The notes below the pieces were generated by a model. The model saw only the letters and a list, made by a program, of their open reading frames with translations, did no database searches and was not told where the DNA came from. A stretch of DNA of 64,000 bases from Parazoarcus communis (GTDB lineage: Bacteria; Pseudomonadota; Gammaproteobacteria; Burkholderiales; Rhodocyclaceae): positions 2,418,001 to 2,482,000 of the forward strand of contig NZ_CP022187.1 of the NCBI RefSeq assembly GCF_003111645.1, written 5' to 3'. Of this stretch, positions 27,621 to 35,550 are shown piece by piece. Position numbers and translations under genes: made by a program. Position 1 is the stretch's first letter. The number at the start of each line of letters is the position of its first letter.

Positions 27621-28442
27621 TCAGCGCCCCCGCCGCTGGCACTGCGGGCAGAAAAAACTCGCCCGCTGCCCGCTCACAAGCCGCTCGACCGGCGTACTGC
27701 AGACCCGGCAGGCCTCGCCATCGCGTCCGTAGACGAAGTACTGCTGCTGAAAATAGCCGGGCTGGCCGTCGCCACCGACGAAGTCACGCAGGGTACTGCC
27801 TCCGGCCTCGATTGCGGCGCTCAGGGTCGCCCGCACCGCCTCCGCGAGGCGCTGGTAACGTGCCAGCCCGATGCGTCCCGCCTGCTCCAGCGGATGAATG
27901 CGGGCGCGGAACAGGCTTTCGGACGCGTAGATATTACCCACCCCGACGACGCGATGGCTGTCCATCAGCACGTGCTTTACCGGCGCACGCAAACCGCGAC
28001 TCAGCCGATACAGGCACTCGCCGTCGAAGGCGTCGCCCAGCGGCTCCGGCCCGAGCGAGGCGAGCAGCGGATGCATCTCGGCTGCGCCCTGCTGCCACAC
28101 CACCAGACCGAAACGGCGCGGATCGCGCAGACGCAAGGCGCGATCGCCGAACACGAAATCCACATGGTCATGGACACCGGCGGGCTCGTCGGGATCGATC
28201 ACCCTCAGGCTGCCCGACATGCCAAGGTGCACGATCACGCTGCCATTGCCGAAATCGAACACCAGATACTTTGCCCTGCGCCATACGCGCACCAGACTGC
28301 GTCCGCACACCTCCTCGGCAAGGGCTGGCGGAACAGGCTGGCGCAAGCGCGGATTCCGCACCGCAAGCCCCGTCAGCACGCGCCCTTCGACATGCGGGCG
28401 AACGCCGCGACAGGTGGTTTCGACTTCGGGCAACTCGGGCAT
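27621..28442 (-). CDS. mutM: MutM, formamidopyrimidine-DNA glycosylase
   Basis: 273 residues starting MPELPEVETTCRGVRP, so Pro2 and Glu3 of the active site are in place. VVGVGNIYASESLFRARIHP is the helix-two-turn-helix, STLRDFVGGDGQPGYFQ the family loop, and CRVCSTP...CPQC the zinc finger. It removes 8-oxoguanine and formamidopyrimidines and nicks the strand by beta,delta-elimination. The start is fixed by the need for N-terminal Pro. Divergent from the TPR gene. Confidence 0.96.
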   Translation of the reverse strand: MPELPEVETTCRGVRPHVEGRVLTGLAVRNPRLRQPVPPALAEEVCGRSLVRVWRRAKYLVFDFGNGSVIVHLGMSGSLRVIDPDEPAGVHDHVDFVFGDRALRLRDPRRFGLVVWQQGAAEMHPLLASLGPEPLGDAFDGECLYRLSRGLRAPVKHVLMDSHRVVGVGNIYASESLFRARIHPLEQAGRIGLARYQRLAEAVRATLSAAIEAGGSTLRDFVGGDGQPGYFQQQYFVYGRDGEACRVCSTPVERLVSGQRASFFCPQCQRRGR

Positions 28443-28634
28443 CGGCAATCCGGAAAAGTGGGCTGAAGCGCAGGCAACTTGCCGGCGCAGGTGCAAAGTG
28501 CCTACCATGAGGCGAACCGAATTCTAGAACAGCCCTCCAAGCCATAGTACCTGCATCGCAGCCCTGCACCCCGTGCAGCGCCCCGAACCTGCAAAGCCCG
28601 CCAGCCGAGCCCACGGAACCAGCCGGACCGCCTT

Positions 28635-30344
28635 ATGAATCGCACCATTGCCCGCCGCCTAGCACACCTCGGCACCGCCCTCTTGCTGGGTCTGTCGCCG
28701 GGCGCCTTTGCCCTTGCACAGGAAGCGCCAGCTGCAAGCACACTGCCCGCACAGGAACTCACCCCGCAGACGCTCTACCGTTTCCTGCTGGCGGAAATCG
28801 CCGGCGCCCGCGGGCAGATCGGTCTCGCTGCGCAGCTCTACCTCGAAATCGCACGCGACACACGCGACCCGCGCATCGCGCGCCGGGCGGCCGAGGTGGC
28901 GCTGTTTGCGCGCAACGCCGACATGGCTGCCGAGGCCGCGCGAATCTGGAGCGAAGCCGACCCCGACTCGGAAGAGGCCAAGCGCCTGCTCGCAGGCGTC
29001 GTCAGTACGCACGGCGGCCGCATGGAAGACGTGCAGATCCAGCTCGCCCGCGCGCTCGCCCAGGCGCCGGCAAATCTCGACGCCAACCTCATGGGACTGA
29101 ACCGGGCCTTGTCGCGACTGGAGGACAAACAGGCCGCCCAGTCGATGGTCATTCGCCTCACCGAGCCCTACCTCGACCACCCGGAGGCGCATTTCGCCCG
29201 CGCGCAGGCCGCTGCGATTGCCGGCAGCCCGATGGAGTCGCTGACGGCGATCAACGCCTCGCTGCTGCTGCGCCCGGACTGGGAGACCGGCCTGCTGTTC
29301 AAGGCCCAGCTCCTGATGCAGACCGGCGCGCATACCGAGGCAAGCCACCTGCTGCAGGAGGCGATCACGCGCCAGCCCGACAACCGCAACCTCCGTCTGG
29401 GCTACGCGCGCAGCCTCATTGCCGCCAAGCAGTTCGAAACCGCGCGCACCGAATTCCGGACGCTGCTGGAGAGCGCACCGGGCGATCGCGACCTGCTTTA
29501 CGCGGTTGCACTGCTGTCGCTGCAGCTTGACGACCCCAGCGCGGCCGAGCCGCTGCTGAAACAGGCACTGGAGGCCGGCCATCCCGAAGCGGACGCCATC
29601 CGGATCCATCTCGGACAGGTCGCCGAACAACGCGAAGACGGCGCGGCCGCGCGCAAGTGGTTCGAATCCGTCGGCCCCGGCGCGCATTACGCCGAAGCCC
29701 GTATCCGCAGCGCACACAGCCTGGCGCGCGAAGGCCAGATCGATGAAGCGCGCAGCCTGCTGCAGACACCGACGGAGGACGCAAACCTGAGCAGGCGCTT
29801 CCGGCTTGCCGAGGCGCAGATGCTGCGCGAAGCCGGGCGCACGGAGGATGCTTTCGACGTCATCGACGACGCCTTGCTGCAAGCGCCCGACGACGCCGAT
29901 CTGCTCTACGAGTCTGCCATGCTCGCCGAGCGCCTGGACCGCCTTGAGGTCATGGAAGGACGTCTGCGCAAGGTCATTGCGCTGACGCCTGATCACGCAC
30001 ACGCGAAGAACGCGCTCGGCTACTCGCTTGCCGACCGCGGCATTCGCCTGGAAGAGGCGGAGCGGCTGATCGCCAGCGCACACGAGCTTGCACCGGACGA
30101 TGCCTTCATCCTCGACAGCCTGGGCTGGGTCAGCTTCCGCCTTGGCGACAACGAGGCCGCGCTCGAGCACCTCCAGCGCGCCTACTCGATGCGCCCCGAC
30201 CCTGAGATTGCAGCACACCTGAGCGAGGTCCTGTGGACGCTCGACCGCCGCGCCGAGGCCGAAACGCTGCTCGACGAAGCCCTTGCCGAACACCCTGACA
30301 ACGAAGCCCTGCGCAGCACCGCCCTGCGCCTGCGCAAACCGTGA
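28635..30344 (+). CDS. Secreted tetratricopeptide-repeat protein
   Basis: 569 residues with a signal peptide (about 1-29, ending ALAQ). The remainder is helical tandem repeats with TPR spacing from about residue 45 to the end, the clearest being AHAKNALGYSLADRGIRLEE and AFILDSLGWVSFRLGDNEAA. No enzyme motif. Its stop overlaps the lolB start by 4 nt, and a TPR protein before lolB-ispE-prs is a familiar arrangement in betaproteobacteria. A scaffold role in the periplasm or outer-membrane assembly is inferred. Confidence 0.88.
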   Translation: MNRTIARRLAHLGTALLLGLSPGAFALAQEAPAASTLPAQELTPQTLYRFLLAEIAGARGQIGLAAQLYLEIARDTRDPRIARRAAEVALFARNADMAAEAARIWSEADPDSEEAKRLLAGVVSTHGGRMEDVQIQLARALAQAPANLDANLMGLNRALSRLEDKQAAQSMVIRLTEPYLDHPEAHFARAQAAAIAGSPMESLTAINASLLLRPDWETGLLFKAQLLMQTGAHTEASHLLQEAITRQPDNRNLRLGYARSLIAAKQFETARTEFRTLLESAPGDRDLLYAVALLSLQLDDPSAAEPLLKQALEAGHPEADAIRIHLGQVAEQREDGAAARKWFESVGPGAHYAEARIRSAHSLAREGQIDEARSLLQTPTEDANLSRRFRLAEAQMLREAGRTEDAFDVIDDALLQAPDDADLLYESAMLAERLDRLEVMEGRLRKVIALTPDHAHAKNALGYSLADRGIRLEEAERLIASAHELAPDDAFILDSLGWVSFRLGDNEAALEHLQRAYSMRPDPEIAAHLSEVLWTLDRRAEAETLLDEALAEHPDNEALRSTALRLRKP

Positions 30345-30931
30345 GGGCCGCCAGGCACGTGCGCCGCAGGCTTCTCGCGACCACCTTCGTCACCGCCCTG
30401 CTCGCAGCCTGCGCCCCGCTGCAAACCGTGCCCGGAAGCGTCGCGGTGGTTCGCACCGCCAGCCCGTACTTCGAGCTCGATGGTCGCCTGTCCGCTACCG
30501 ATGGCGAGCGCGCAGCCAACGGTCAGATCGAGTGGCGCCACGCCCAGTCCACCGACCAATGGACCGCGTACAGCCCGCTGGGGCAGATCGTCGCGCGCCT
30601 CGACAGCAACGCGGCAGGGGCCGAACTGATGCTGGCTGACGGCAGGCGTCAGCGCGCCGCCAGCGCGTCCGAACTGCTTCCTGCGCTCATCGGCGTCGAC
30701 CTTCCCCTGCAGCGCCTTCCCGGCTGGATTCAGGCCAGCCCGCAAGCGGACGCCGAGGTCCGCAGCCTCGACGAGGTCGGGCGGCCAAGTCTCGTCATCG
30801 ATCAGGGCTGGCGCATCGACTACACCGAATACCTCAACCCCGCGGCAGACGCCCTGCCGCGCCGCCTTGAAATATCGCGTGGCGACGCCCGCGTCCGACT
30901 TGTGATCGACCGATGGACTCTGCAACCCTGA
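30341..30931 (+). CDS. lolB: LolB, outer-membrane lipoprotein receptor
   Basis: 196 residues from a GTG overlapping the previous stop. The lipobox is LLAACAP (Cys about 24). The mature part fits LolB: SPYFELDGRLSATDGER, QIEWRHAQSTDQWTAYSPLG, LQRLPGWIQASPQADAE, and DQGWRIDYTEYL. LolB takes lipoproteins from LolA and inserts them in the outer membrane. The gene overlaps ispE by 19 nt. Confidence 0.92.
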   Translation: MRAARHVRRRLLATTFVTALLAACAPLQTVPGSVAVVRTASPYFELDGRLSATDGERAANGQIEWRHAQSTDQWTAYSPLGQIVARLDSNAAGAELMLADGRRQRAASASELLPALIGVDLPLQRLPGWIQASPQADAEVRSLDEVGRPSLVIDQGWRIDYTEYLNPAADALPRRLEISRGDARVRLVIDRWTLQP

Positions 30932-31791
30932 CCCACCCTGCAAACCCGCCCGTCCAGCAGCTCAGGGGCTGCCTTGCCCCGGCCAAGCTCAACCTCTTCC
31001 TGCATGTCACCGGTCGCAGGGCCGACGGCTACCACCTGCTGCAAACCGCATTCCGCTTGCTCGACTGGGGCGACACCCTCGATTTCAGCGTGCGCGAGGA
31101 CGGCCAGATCCGCCGCCTGTCCGACCTGCCGGGCGTTCCCGAGGAGGAGGACATCGTGATCCGCGCCGCACGCCTGCTGCAGCAGTCGACACACTGCAGC
31201 GCCGGCGCTGACATCACCGTGCACAAGGTCTTGCCGATGGGTGGCGGACTAGGCGGTGGAAGTTCGGATGCGGCTACGACACTGATGGCGCTCAACCACC
31301 TGTGGCGCACCGGCCTCAGCGCGGAACAGCTGCAGGCGCTCGGACTGACGCTCGGGGCCGACGTACCCTTCTTCATCTATGGCCGGGACGCGTTTGCCGA
31401 GGGCGTCGGCGAGAAATTCCAGCCGTTGCATCTCGACCCCGCCTGCTACGTTGTGGTGTCGCCAGGTGTCGGAATATCGACAGCAGAAATTTTTTCATCG
31501 AAGGACTTGACGAGAGATAGCGTCCCCATCAAAATAGCGGACTTCACAGCAAGCCACGCACGGAACGACCTGCAAGCAGTAGCGTGCAGAAAGTACCCGG
31601 AAGTGGCTGAGGCAATCGACTGGCTGGCGCAGTTTGCACCAGCAAGGATGACTGGCTCAGGTGCCTGTGTGTATGCGGCAGTCGATTCGGAAGCTCAGGC
31701 TCAACGTATCGTCGATCAATGTCCGACACGCTGGCAGGCCTGGAAGGCAATTAGCCTGGCACAGCATCCCATGAGTCGCCTCGGCGGGTGA
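30913..31791 (+). CDS. ispE: IspE, 4-diphosphocytidyl-2-C-methyl-D-erythritol kinase
   Basis: 292 residues of the GHMP kinase family: CLAPAKLNLFLHVTGRR with the catalytic-region Lys, the ATP loop PMGGGLGGGSSDAA (about 109-122), and GADVPFFIYGRDAFAEG. It phosphorylates CDP-methylerythritol in the MEP isoprenoid pathway. From about 31455 to the end the codons change sharply: ATA, AGA, AGG, TTG and TCA appear, which are rare in the surrounding genes. The C-terminal GHMP domain is still recognisable (RMTGSGACVYAAVDSEAQA), so the gene is probably functional. Confidence 0.93.
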   Translation: MDSATLTHPANPPVQQLRGCLAPAKLNLFLHVTGRRADGYHLLQTAFRLLDWGDTLDFSVREDGQIRRLSDLPGVPEEEDIVIRAARLLQQSTHCSAGADITVHKVLPMGGGLGGGSSDAATTLMALNHLWRTGLSAEQLQALGLTLGADVPFFIYGRDAFAEGVGEKFQPLHLDPACYVVVSPGVGISTAEIFSSKDLTRDSVPIKIADFTASHARNDLQAVACRKYPEVAEAIDWLAQFAPARMTGSGACVYAAVDSEAQAQRIVDQCPTRWQAWKAISLAQHPMSRLGG

Positions 31792-31803
31792 TCAGGTTTC
31801 AAT

Positions 31804-31880
31804 TGGGGAGTCGCCAAGTTGGTCAAGGCACCGGATTTTGATTCCGGCATTCGAAGGTTCGAATCCTTCTTCCCCAGCCA
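31804..31880 (+). tRNA. tRNA-Gln (anticodon TTG)
   Basis: 77 nt with encoded CCA. Acceptor arms TGGGGAG and TTCCCCA pair (last pair G-T), the anticodon stem CCGGA/TCCGG encloses TTTTGAT, giving TTG, and the T-arm GAAGG TTCGAAT CCTTC is perfect. It lies 12 nt after ispE and ahead of prs, an order seen in many betaproteobacteria. Confidence 0.95.
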
Positions 31881-31888
31881 TATTACGA

Positions 31889-31921
31889 CGGGCAGGCCTC
31901 TGGCCTGCCCGAGTCGTTTTT
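31889..31921 (+). terminator. Terminator between tRNA-Gln and prs
   Basis: GGGCAGGCC and GGCCTGCCC form a 9-bp stem around TCT, extended by CGAC/GTCG with a bulge, then TTTTT. Only 38 nt separate it from the prs start, where no convincing promoter is visible. Confidence 0.85.
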
Positions 31922-31959
31922 GAAGACAGTTTCATTCTATCGGCATCGGAGATTCGGTC

Positions 31960-32910
31960 ATGCCCTACGGCAGCCTGATGGTCTTCACTGGCAACGCCAA
32001 CCCCAAACTCGCAGCAGATGTGGTTCGGCGGCTGGGCATTTCCCTCGGTTCGGCCACGGTAGGCCGCTTCTCCGACGGCGAAGTCAATGTGGAGTTGCTC
32101 GAAAACGTGCGTGGCAAGGATGTGTTCATCCTCCAGCCTACCTGCGCACCCACCAACGAGAACCTGATGGAAATGCTGGTCCTCGTCGACGCGCTCAAGC
32201 GCGCATCGGCCGGCCGCATCACCGCAGCAATCCCCTATTTCGGCTATGCCCGTCAGGACCGTCGTCCGCGCTCGGCCCGGGTGGCGATCACCGCCAAGGT
32301 CGTGGCCAACATGCTGCAGGCCGTCGGTGTCCAGCGTCTGCTGACCATGGACCTGCACGCTGACCAGATCCAGGGCTTCTTCGACATCGCGGTCGACAAC
32401 GTCTACGCCGCACCCGTACTGCTTGCCGATCTCGACAAGCAGAAATACGAAGATCTGATGGTGGTCTCGCCCGACGTCGGCGGCGTGGTGCGCGCACGTG
32501 CGTTCGCCAAGCGTCTCGAGTGCGATCTCGCGATCATCGACAAGCGTCGCCCCAAGGCCAACGTTTCCGAGGTCATGAACATCATCGGTGAAGTCGAAGG
32601 CCGCACCTGCGTGATCATGGACGACATCGTCGACACCGCCGGTACGCTGTGCAAGGCGGCCAGTGCGCTCAAGGCCAACGGTGCCAAGCGCGTGCTTTCC
32701 TACTGCACGCACGCCGTGCTGTCGGGTGCGGCGGTCGCACGTATCAACGAATCCGAACTCGACGAACTGGTTGTCACCGACACCATTCCGCTGCGCGAGG
32801 ATGCCAAGGCCAGCAACCGCATCCGCCAGGTCTCGGTGGCCTCGCTGCTGGCCGACACCATGCTGCGCATCAGCAACGAGGAATCGGTTTCCTCGCTGTT
32901 CATGGAATAA
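31960..32910 (+). CDS. prs: Prs, ribose-phosphate pyrophosphokinase
   Basis: 316 residues, the normal length. [18 protein letters not shown] opens the protein, [19 protein letters not shown] and [15 protein letters not shown] form the ATP site, and [12 protein letters not shown] is the ribose-5-phosphate/PRPP loop. It makes PRPP for nucleotide, His, Trp and NAD synthesis. ATG 31960 gives the usual MxYxSLMVF start. Expression must come from read-through past the tRNA-Gln terminator or a weak promoter in the gap. Confidence 0.97.
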   Translation: MPYGSLMVFTGNANPKLAADVVRRLGISLGSATVGRFSDGEVNVELLENVRGKDVFILQPTCAPTNENLMEMLVLVDALKRASAGRITAAIPYFGYARQDRRPRSARVAITAKVVANMLQAVGVQRLLTMDLHADQIQGFFDIAVDNVYAAPVLLADLDKQKYEDLMVVSPDVGGVVRARAFAKRLECDLAIIDKRRPKANVSEVMNIIGEVEGRTCVIMDDIVDTAGTLCKAASALKANGAKRVLSYCTHAVLSGAAVARINESELDELVVTDTIPLREDAKASNRIRQVSVASLLADTMLRISNEESVSSLFME

Positions 32911-32916
32911 CCTTTT

Positions 32917-32944
32917 CGGCCCGCGGCTTGCTGCGGGCCTTTTC
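32917..32944 (+). terminator. Hairpin terminator after prs
   Basis: GGCCCGC and GCGGGCC pair around an 8-nt loop (32918-32939) and TTTT follows. Partial read-through into rplY is likely because rplY starts 49 nt later. Confidence 0.7.
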
Positions 32945-32992
32945 ATCTCTGCCTGGTCGCGGGCAGAGACTTCATCAACTGGAGTAGTACAC

Positions 32993-33610
32993 ATGCAAAT
33001 CGAATTCAAGGCTGTAAAGCGCGAACTGCAGGGATCGAGTGCGAGCCGCCGCCTGCGTCGCGAAGGCCAACTGCCGGGCATCGTCTATGGTGGCGAAGCT
33101 GCAGCTCAGCCGATCCTGCTGGATCACAACGAGCTGTTCCACCTGCTCAAGAAAGAAGCCTTCCACGCTTCCGTGCTGTCCATCGACATCGATGGCGCCA
33201 AGGAAACCGTCCTGCTGCGTGACACGCAGTGGCACGCCTACAAGCCGCAAGTCATGCACATCGACTTCCAGCGCGTCAAGGCCGGCGAAACCATCCACCT
33301 GAAGGTGCCGCTGCACTTCATCAACGGCGACGAGTGCCCGGCGGTCAAGACCGGCGGCTGCATCGTGGCTCACGTGCTGACCGAACTCGACGTCGAGTGC
33401 CTGCCCTCCAACCTGCCGGAATTCATCACGGTTGATCTGGCCGCTCTTGAGCCGGGCGAGTCGATCCACGTTTCCCAGGTCGTGCTGCCGGAAGGCGTGA
33501 GCACCGTGCATCACGGCGAAGGCGACCCGGTTGTGGCCAGCGCCCAGACGCCGCGTGGCAGCGTTTCCGCCCAGGCTGAAGGTGAAGAAGGCGAAGAAGC
33601 CGCAGAGTGA
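32993..33610 (+). CDS. rplY: 50S ribosomal protein L25 (TL5/CTC form)
   Basis: 205 residues: an N-terminal 5S-rRNA-binding domain ([32 protein letters not shown]) followed by a C-terminal beta domain found in TL5/CTC proteins but not in the 94-residue E. coli L25. The tail is acidic ([11 protein letters not shown]). It binds 5S rRNA in the large subunit and CTC forms are linked to stress. GGAG lies 9 nt before the start. Confidence 0.96.
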   Translation: MQIEFKAVKRELQGSSASRRLRREGQLPGIVYGGEAAAQPILLDHNELFHLLKKEAFHASVLSIDIDGAKETVLLRDTQWHAYKPQVMHIDFQRVKAGETIHLKVPLHFINGDECPAVKTGGCIVAHVLTELDVECLPSNLPEFITVDLAALEPGESIHVSQVVLPEGVSTVHHGEGDPVVASAQTPRGSVSAQAEGEEGEEAAE

Positions 33611-33651
33611 TTGCGGCTTCTGCCAAACGGGCTTTCCGGGACTGAACGACG

Positions 33652-34332
33652 ATGACGACTGCGGCAGCACGCCCTCCCCGTCTGGTTGTCGGTCTCGGCA
33701 ATCCCGGCACCGAATATTCCGAAACCCGGCACAACGCCGGGTTTTGGTTTTGTGAGCGGCTCGCCGATCAGCTTGGCGCACGCTTCTCGCATGAATCACG
33801 TTTTCACGGGCTGGTCGCCAATGCGCGCGACGCCGGCATCATGTTGCTGATGCCCCAGACCTTCATGAACCGCTCAGGTCAGGCCATCGGCGCACTGGCA
33901 CGGTTCTACCGTATCGAACCGGCAGAGATCCTGCTGGTGCATGACGAGCTCGATGTTCCGCCCGGCCAGTTGCGACTGAAGTTCGGCGGCGGACTCGGCG
34001 GTCACAACGGGCTGAAGGACACCTCTGCCCACCTCAATACCAACGACTACTGGCGACTGCGAATCGGTATCGGCCATCCGGGCGATCGCAACGAAGTGGT
34101 CAACTACGTGCTCAAGCCCGCCCGGCGCGAAGAGCAGACGCTGATCGACGAAGCCATCGATCGCGCCCTCCTCGCCTGGCCCATTCTGGCCCGTGGCGAC
34201 TGGACGGCAGCAACCCAGCGCCTCAATGCGCGCCCCGCTCCGCCCAAACCATCCAAGCCACCGAAGGCCCCCAGGCCCGTCGCAGACACGCGCGGTGCGC
34301 CAGACAACTCCAAGGACGAAACCCAGTCATGA
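33652..34332 (+). CDS. pth: Pth, peptidyl-tRNA hydrolase
   Basis: 226 residues. [19 protein letters not shown] carries the conserved Asn and catalytic His, and [17 protein letters not shown] the catalytic-site Asp; [11 protein letters not shown] and [20 protein letters not shown] complete the family. It frees tRNA from dropped-off peptidyl-tRNA. About 30 extra C-terminal residues rich in Pro, Lys and Ala extend past the usual end. The stop overlaps the ychF start by 4 nt. Confidence 0.96.
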   Translation: MTTAAARPPRLVVGLGNPGTEYSETRHNAGFWFCERLADQLGARFSHESRFHGLVANARDAGIMLLMPQTFMNRSGQAIGALARFYRIEPAEILLVHDELDVPPGQLRLKFGGGLGGHNGLKDTSAHLNTNDYWRLRIGIGHPGDRNEVVNYVLKPARREEQTLIDEAIDRALLAWPILARGDWTAATQRLNARPAPPKPSKPPKAPRPVADTRGAPDNSKDETQS

Positions 34333-35420
34333 GCCTGAAATGCGGAATCGTCGGCCTGCCCAACGTCGGCAAGTCGACCCTGTTCAACGCCCTCACCAAG
34401 GCGGGTATCGAAGCGGCCAACTATCCCTTCTGCACCATCGAGCCCAACGTCGGCATCGTTGAAGTGCCGGACCCGCGCCTCGACGCCCTGTCGGAGATCG
34501 TCAAGCCGCAGAAGATCCAGCCCGCCATCGTCGAATTCGTCGACATCGCCGGTCTGGTTGCAGGCGCATCCAAGGGTGAAGGCCTGGGCAACCAGTTTCT
34601 CGCCAACATCCGCGAGACCGATGCCATCGTCCACGTCGTGCGCTGCTTCGCCGACGATAACGTGATCCACGTTTCCGGCAGCGTCGACCCGATCCGTGAC
34701 ATCGAAGTCATCGACACCGAACTCGCGCTCGCCGACATGGCGACGGTGGACAAGGCCCTCAACCGCTACAAGCGCCCCGCCGCTGCCGGCGACAAGGAAG
34801 CAAAGGCGCTGGTTGCGGTGCTCGAGAAGTGCATCGCCCAGCTCGATCAGGCCAAGCCGGTGCGTGCCCTCGACCTCGCCAAGGAAGAGCTCGCACTGAT
34901 CCGGCAGTTCTGCCTGATCACCCAGAAGCCGGTGCTGTACGCCGCCAACGTCGCCGAAGACGGGTTCGAGAACAACCCGCAGCTCGACGCCGTCCGCGCC
35001 CATGCCGCGGCAGAAGGTGCCCAGGTGGTCGCGCTGTGCGCCTCCATCGAAGCCGAGATCGCCGACCTCGACGACGCCGACAAGAAGGACTTCCTCGAGT
35101 CCATGGGCCTCGAAGAGCCCGGCCTCGACCGCCTCATCCGCGCCGGCTACAAGCTCCTCGGCCTGCAGACCTACTTCACCGCCGGGGTGAAGGAAGTGCG
35201 CGCCTGGACCATCCATGTCGGCGACACCGCACCGCAGGCAGCCGGCGTGATCCACACCGACTTCGAGCGTGGTTTCATCCGCGCCCAGACCATCTCCTTC
35301 GACGACTTCATCACCTACAAGGGCGAGTCGGGGGCCAAGGAAGCGGGCAAGATGCGCGCCGAAGGCAAGGACTACGTGGTCAAGGATGGCGACGTCCTGA
35401 ACTTCCTGTTCAACGTCTGA
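34329..35420 (+). CDS. ychF: YchF, redox-responsive P-loop ATPase of the Obg family
   Basis: 363 residues, normal length. G1 [18 protein letters not shown]3 [16 protein letters not shown], and the altered specificity motif NVAE in place of NKxD, which makes YchF prefer ATP. A coiled-coil insert and the C-terminal TGS domain follow ([20 protein letters not shown]). It binds ribosomes and limits the oxidative stress response. pth-ychF pairing is widely conserved. Confidence 0.97.
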   Translation: MSLKCGIVGLPNVGKSTLFNALTKAGIEAANYPFCTIEPNVGIVEVPDPRLDALSEIVKPQKIQPAIVEFVDIAGLVAGASKGEGLGNQFLANIRETDAIVHVVRCFADDNVIHVSGSVDPIRDIEVIDTELALADMATVDKALNRYKRPAAAGDKEAKALVAVLEKCIAQLDQAKPVRALDLAKEELALIRQFCLITQKPVLYAANVAEDGFENNPQLDAVRAHAAAEGAQVVALCASIEAEIADLDDADKKDFLESMGLEEPGLDRLIRAGYKLLGLQTYFTAGVKEVRAWTIHVGDTAPQAAGVIHTDFERGFIRAQTISFDDFITYKGESGAKEAGKMRAEGKDYVVKDGDVLNFLFNV

Positions 35421-35477
35421 CGCAGACGCCGGGCGACCGGCATCGTCCTGAAAACCGGACGACTCCGCAAGGATCCG

Positions 35478-35507
35478 AAAAGCCGCGTACCCACGCGGCT
35501 TTTTCTT
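35478..35507. terminator. Bidirectional terminator between ychF and dabA
   Basis: AGCCGCGT and ACGCGGCT pair around ACCC, flanked by AAAA and TTTT. It can end both the rightward ychF operon and the leftward dab operon. Confidence 0.85.
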
Positions 35508-35550
35508 TGCGCGTCGTTCCCTGCACCTGCAATATGGCATCCGGCGTCGA

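Noticed and set aside
31500-31540. Promoter inside ispE for tRNA-Gln (TTGACG with a downstream AT-rich hexamer)
   Set aside because: The spacer and -10 match are poor, and the AT-rich stretch is part of the unusual codon segment.
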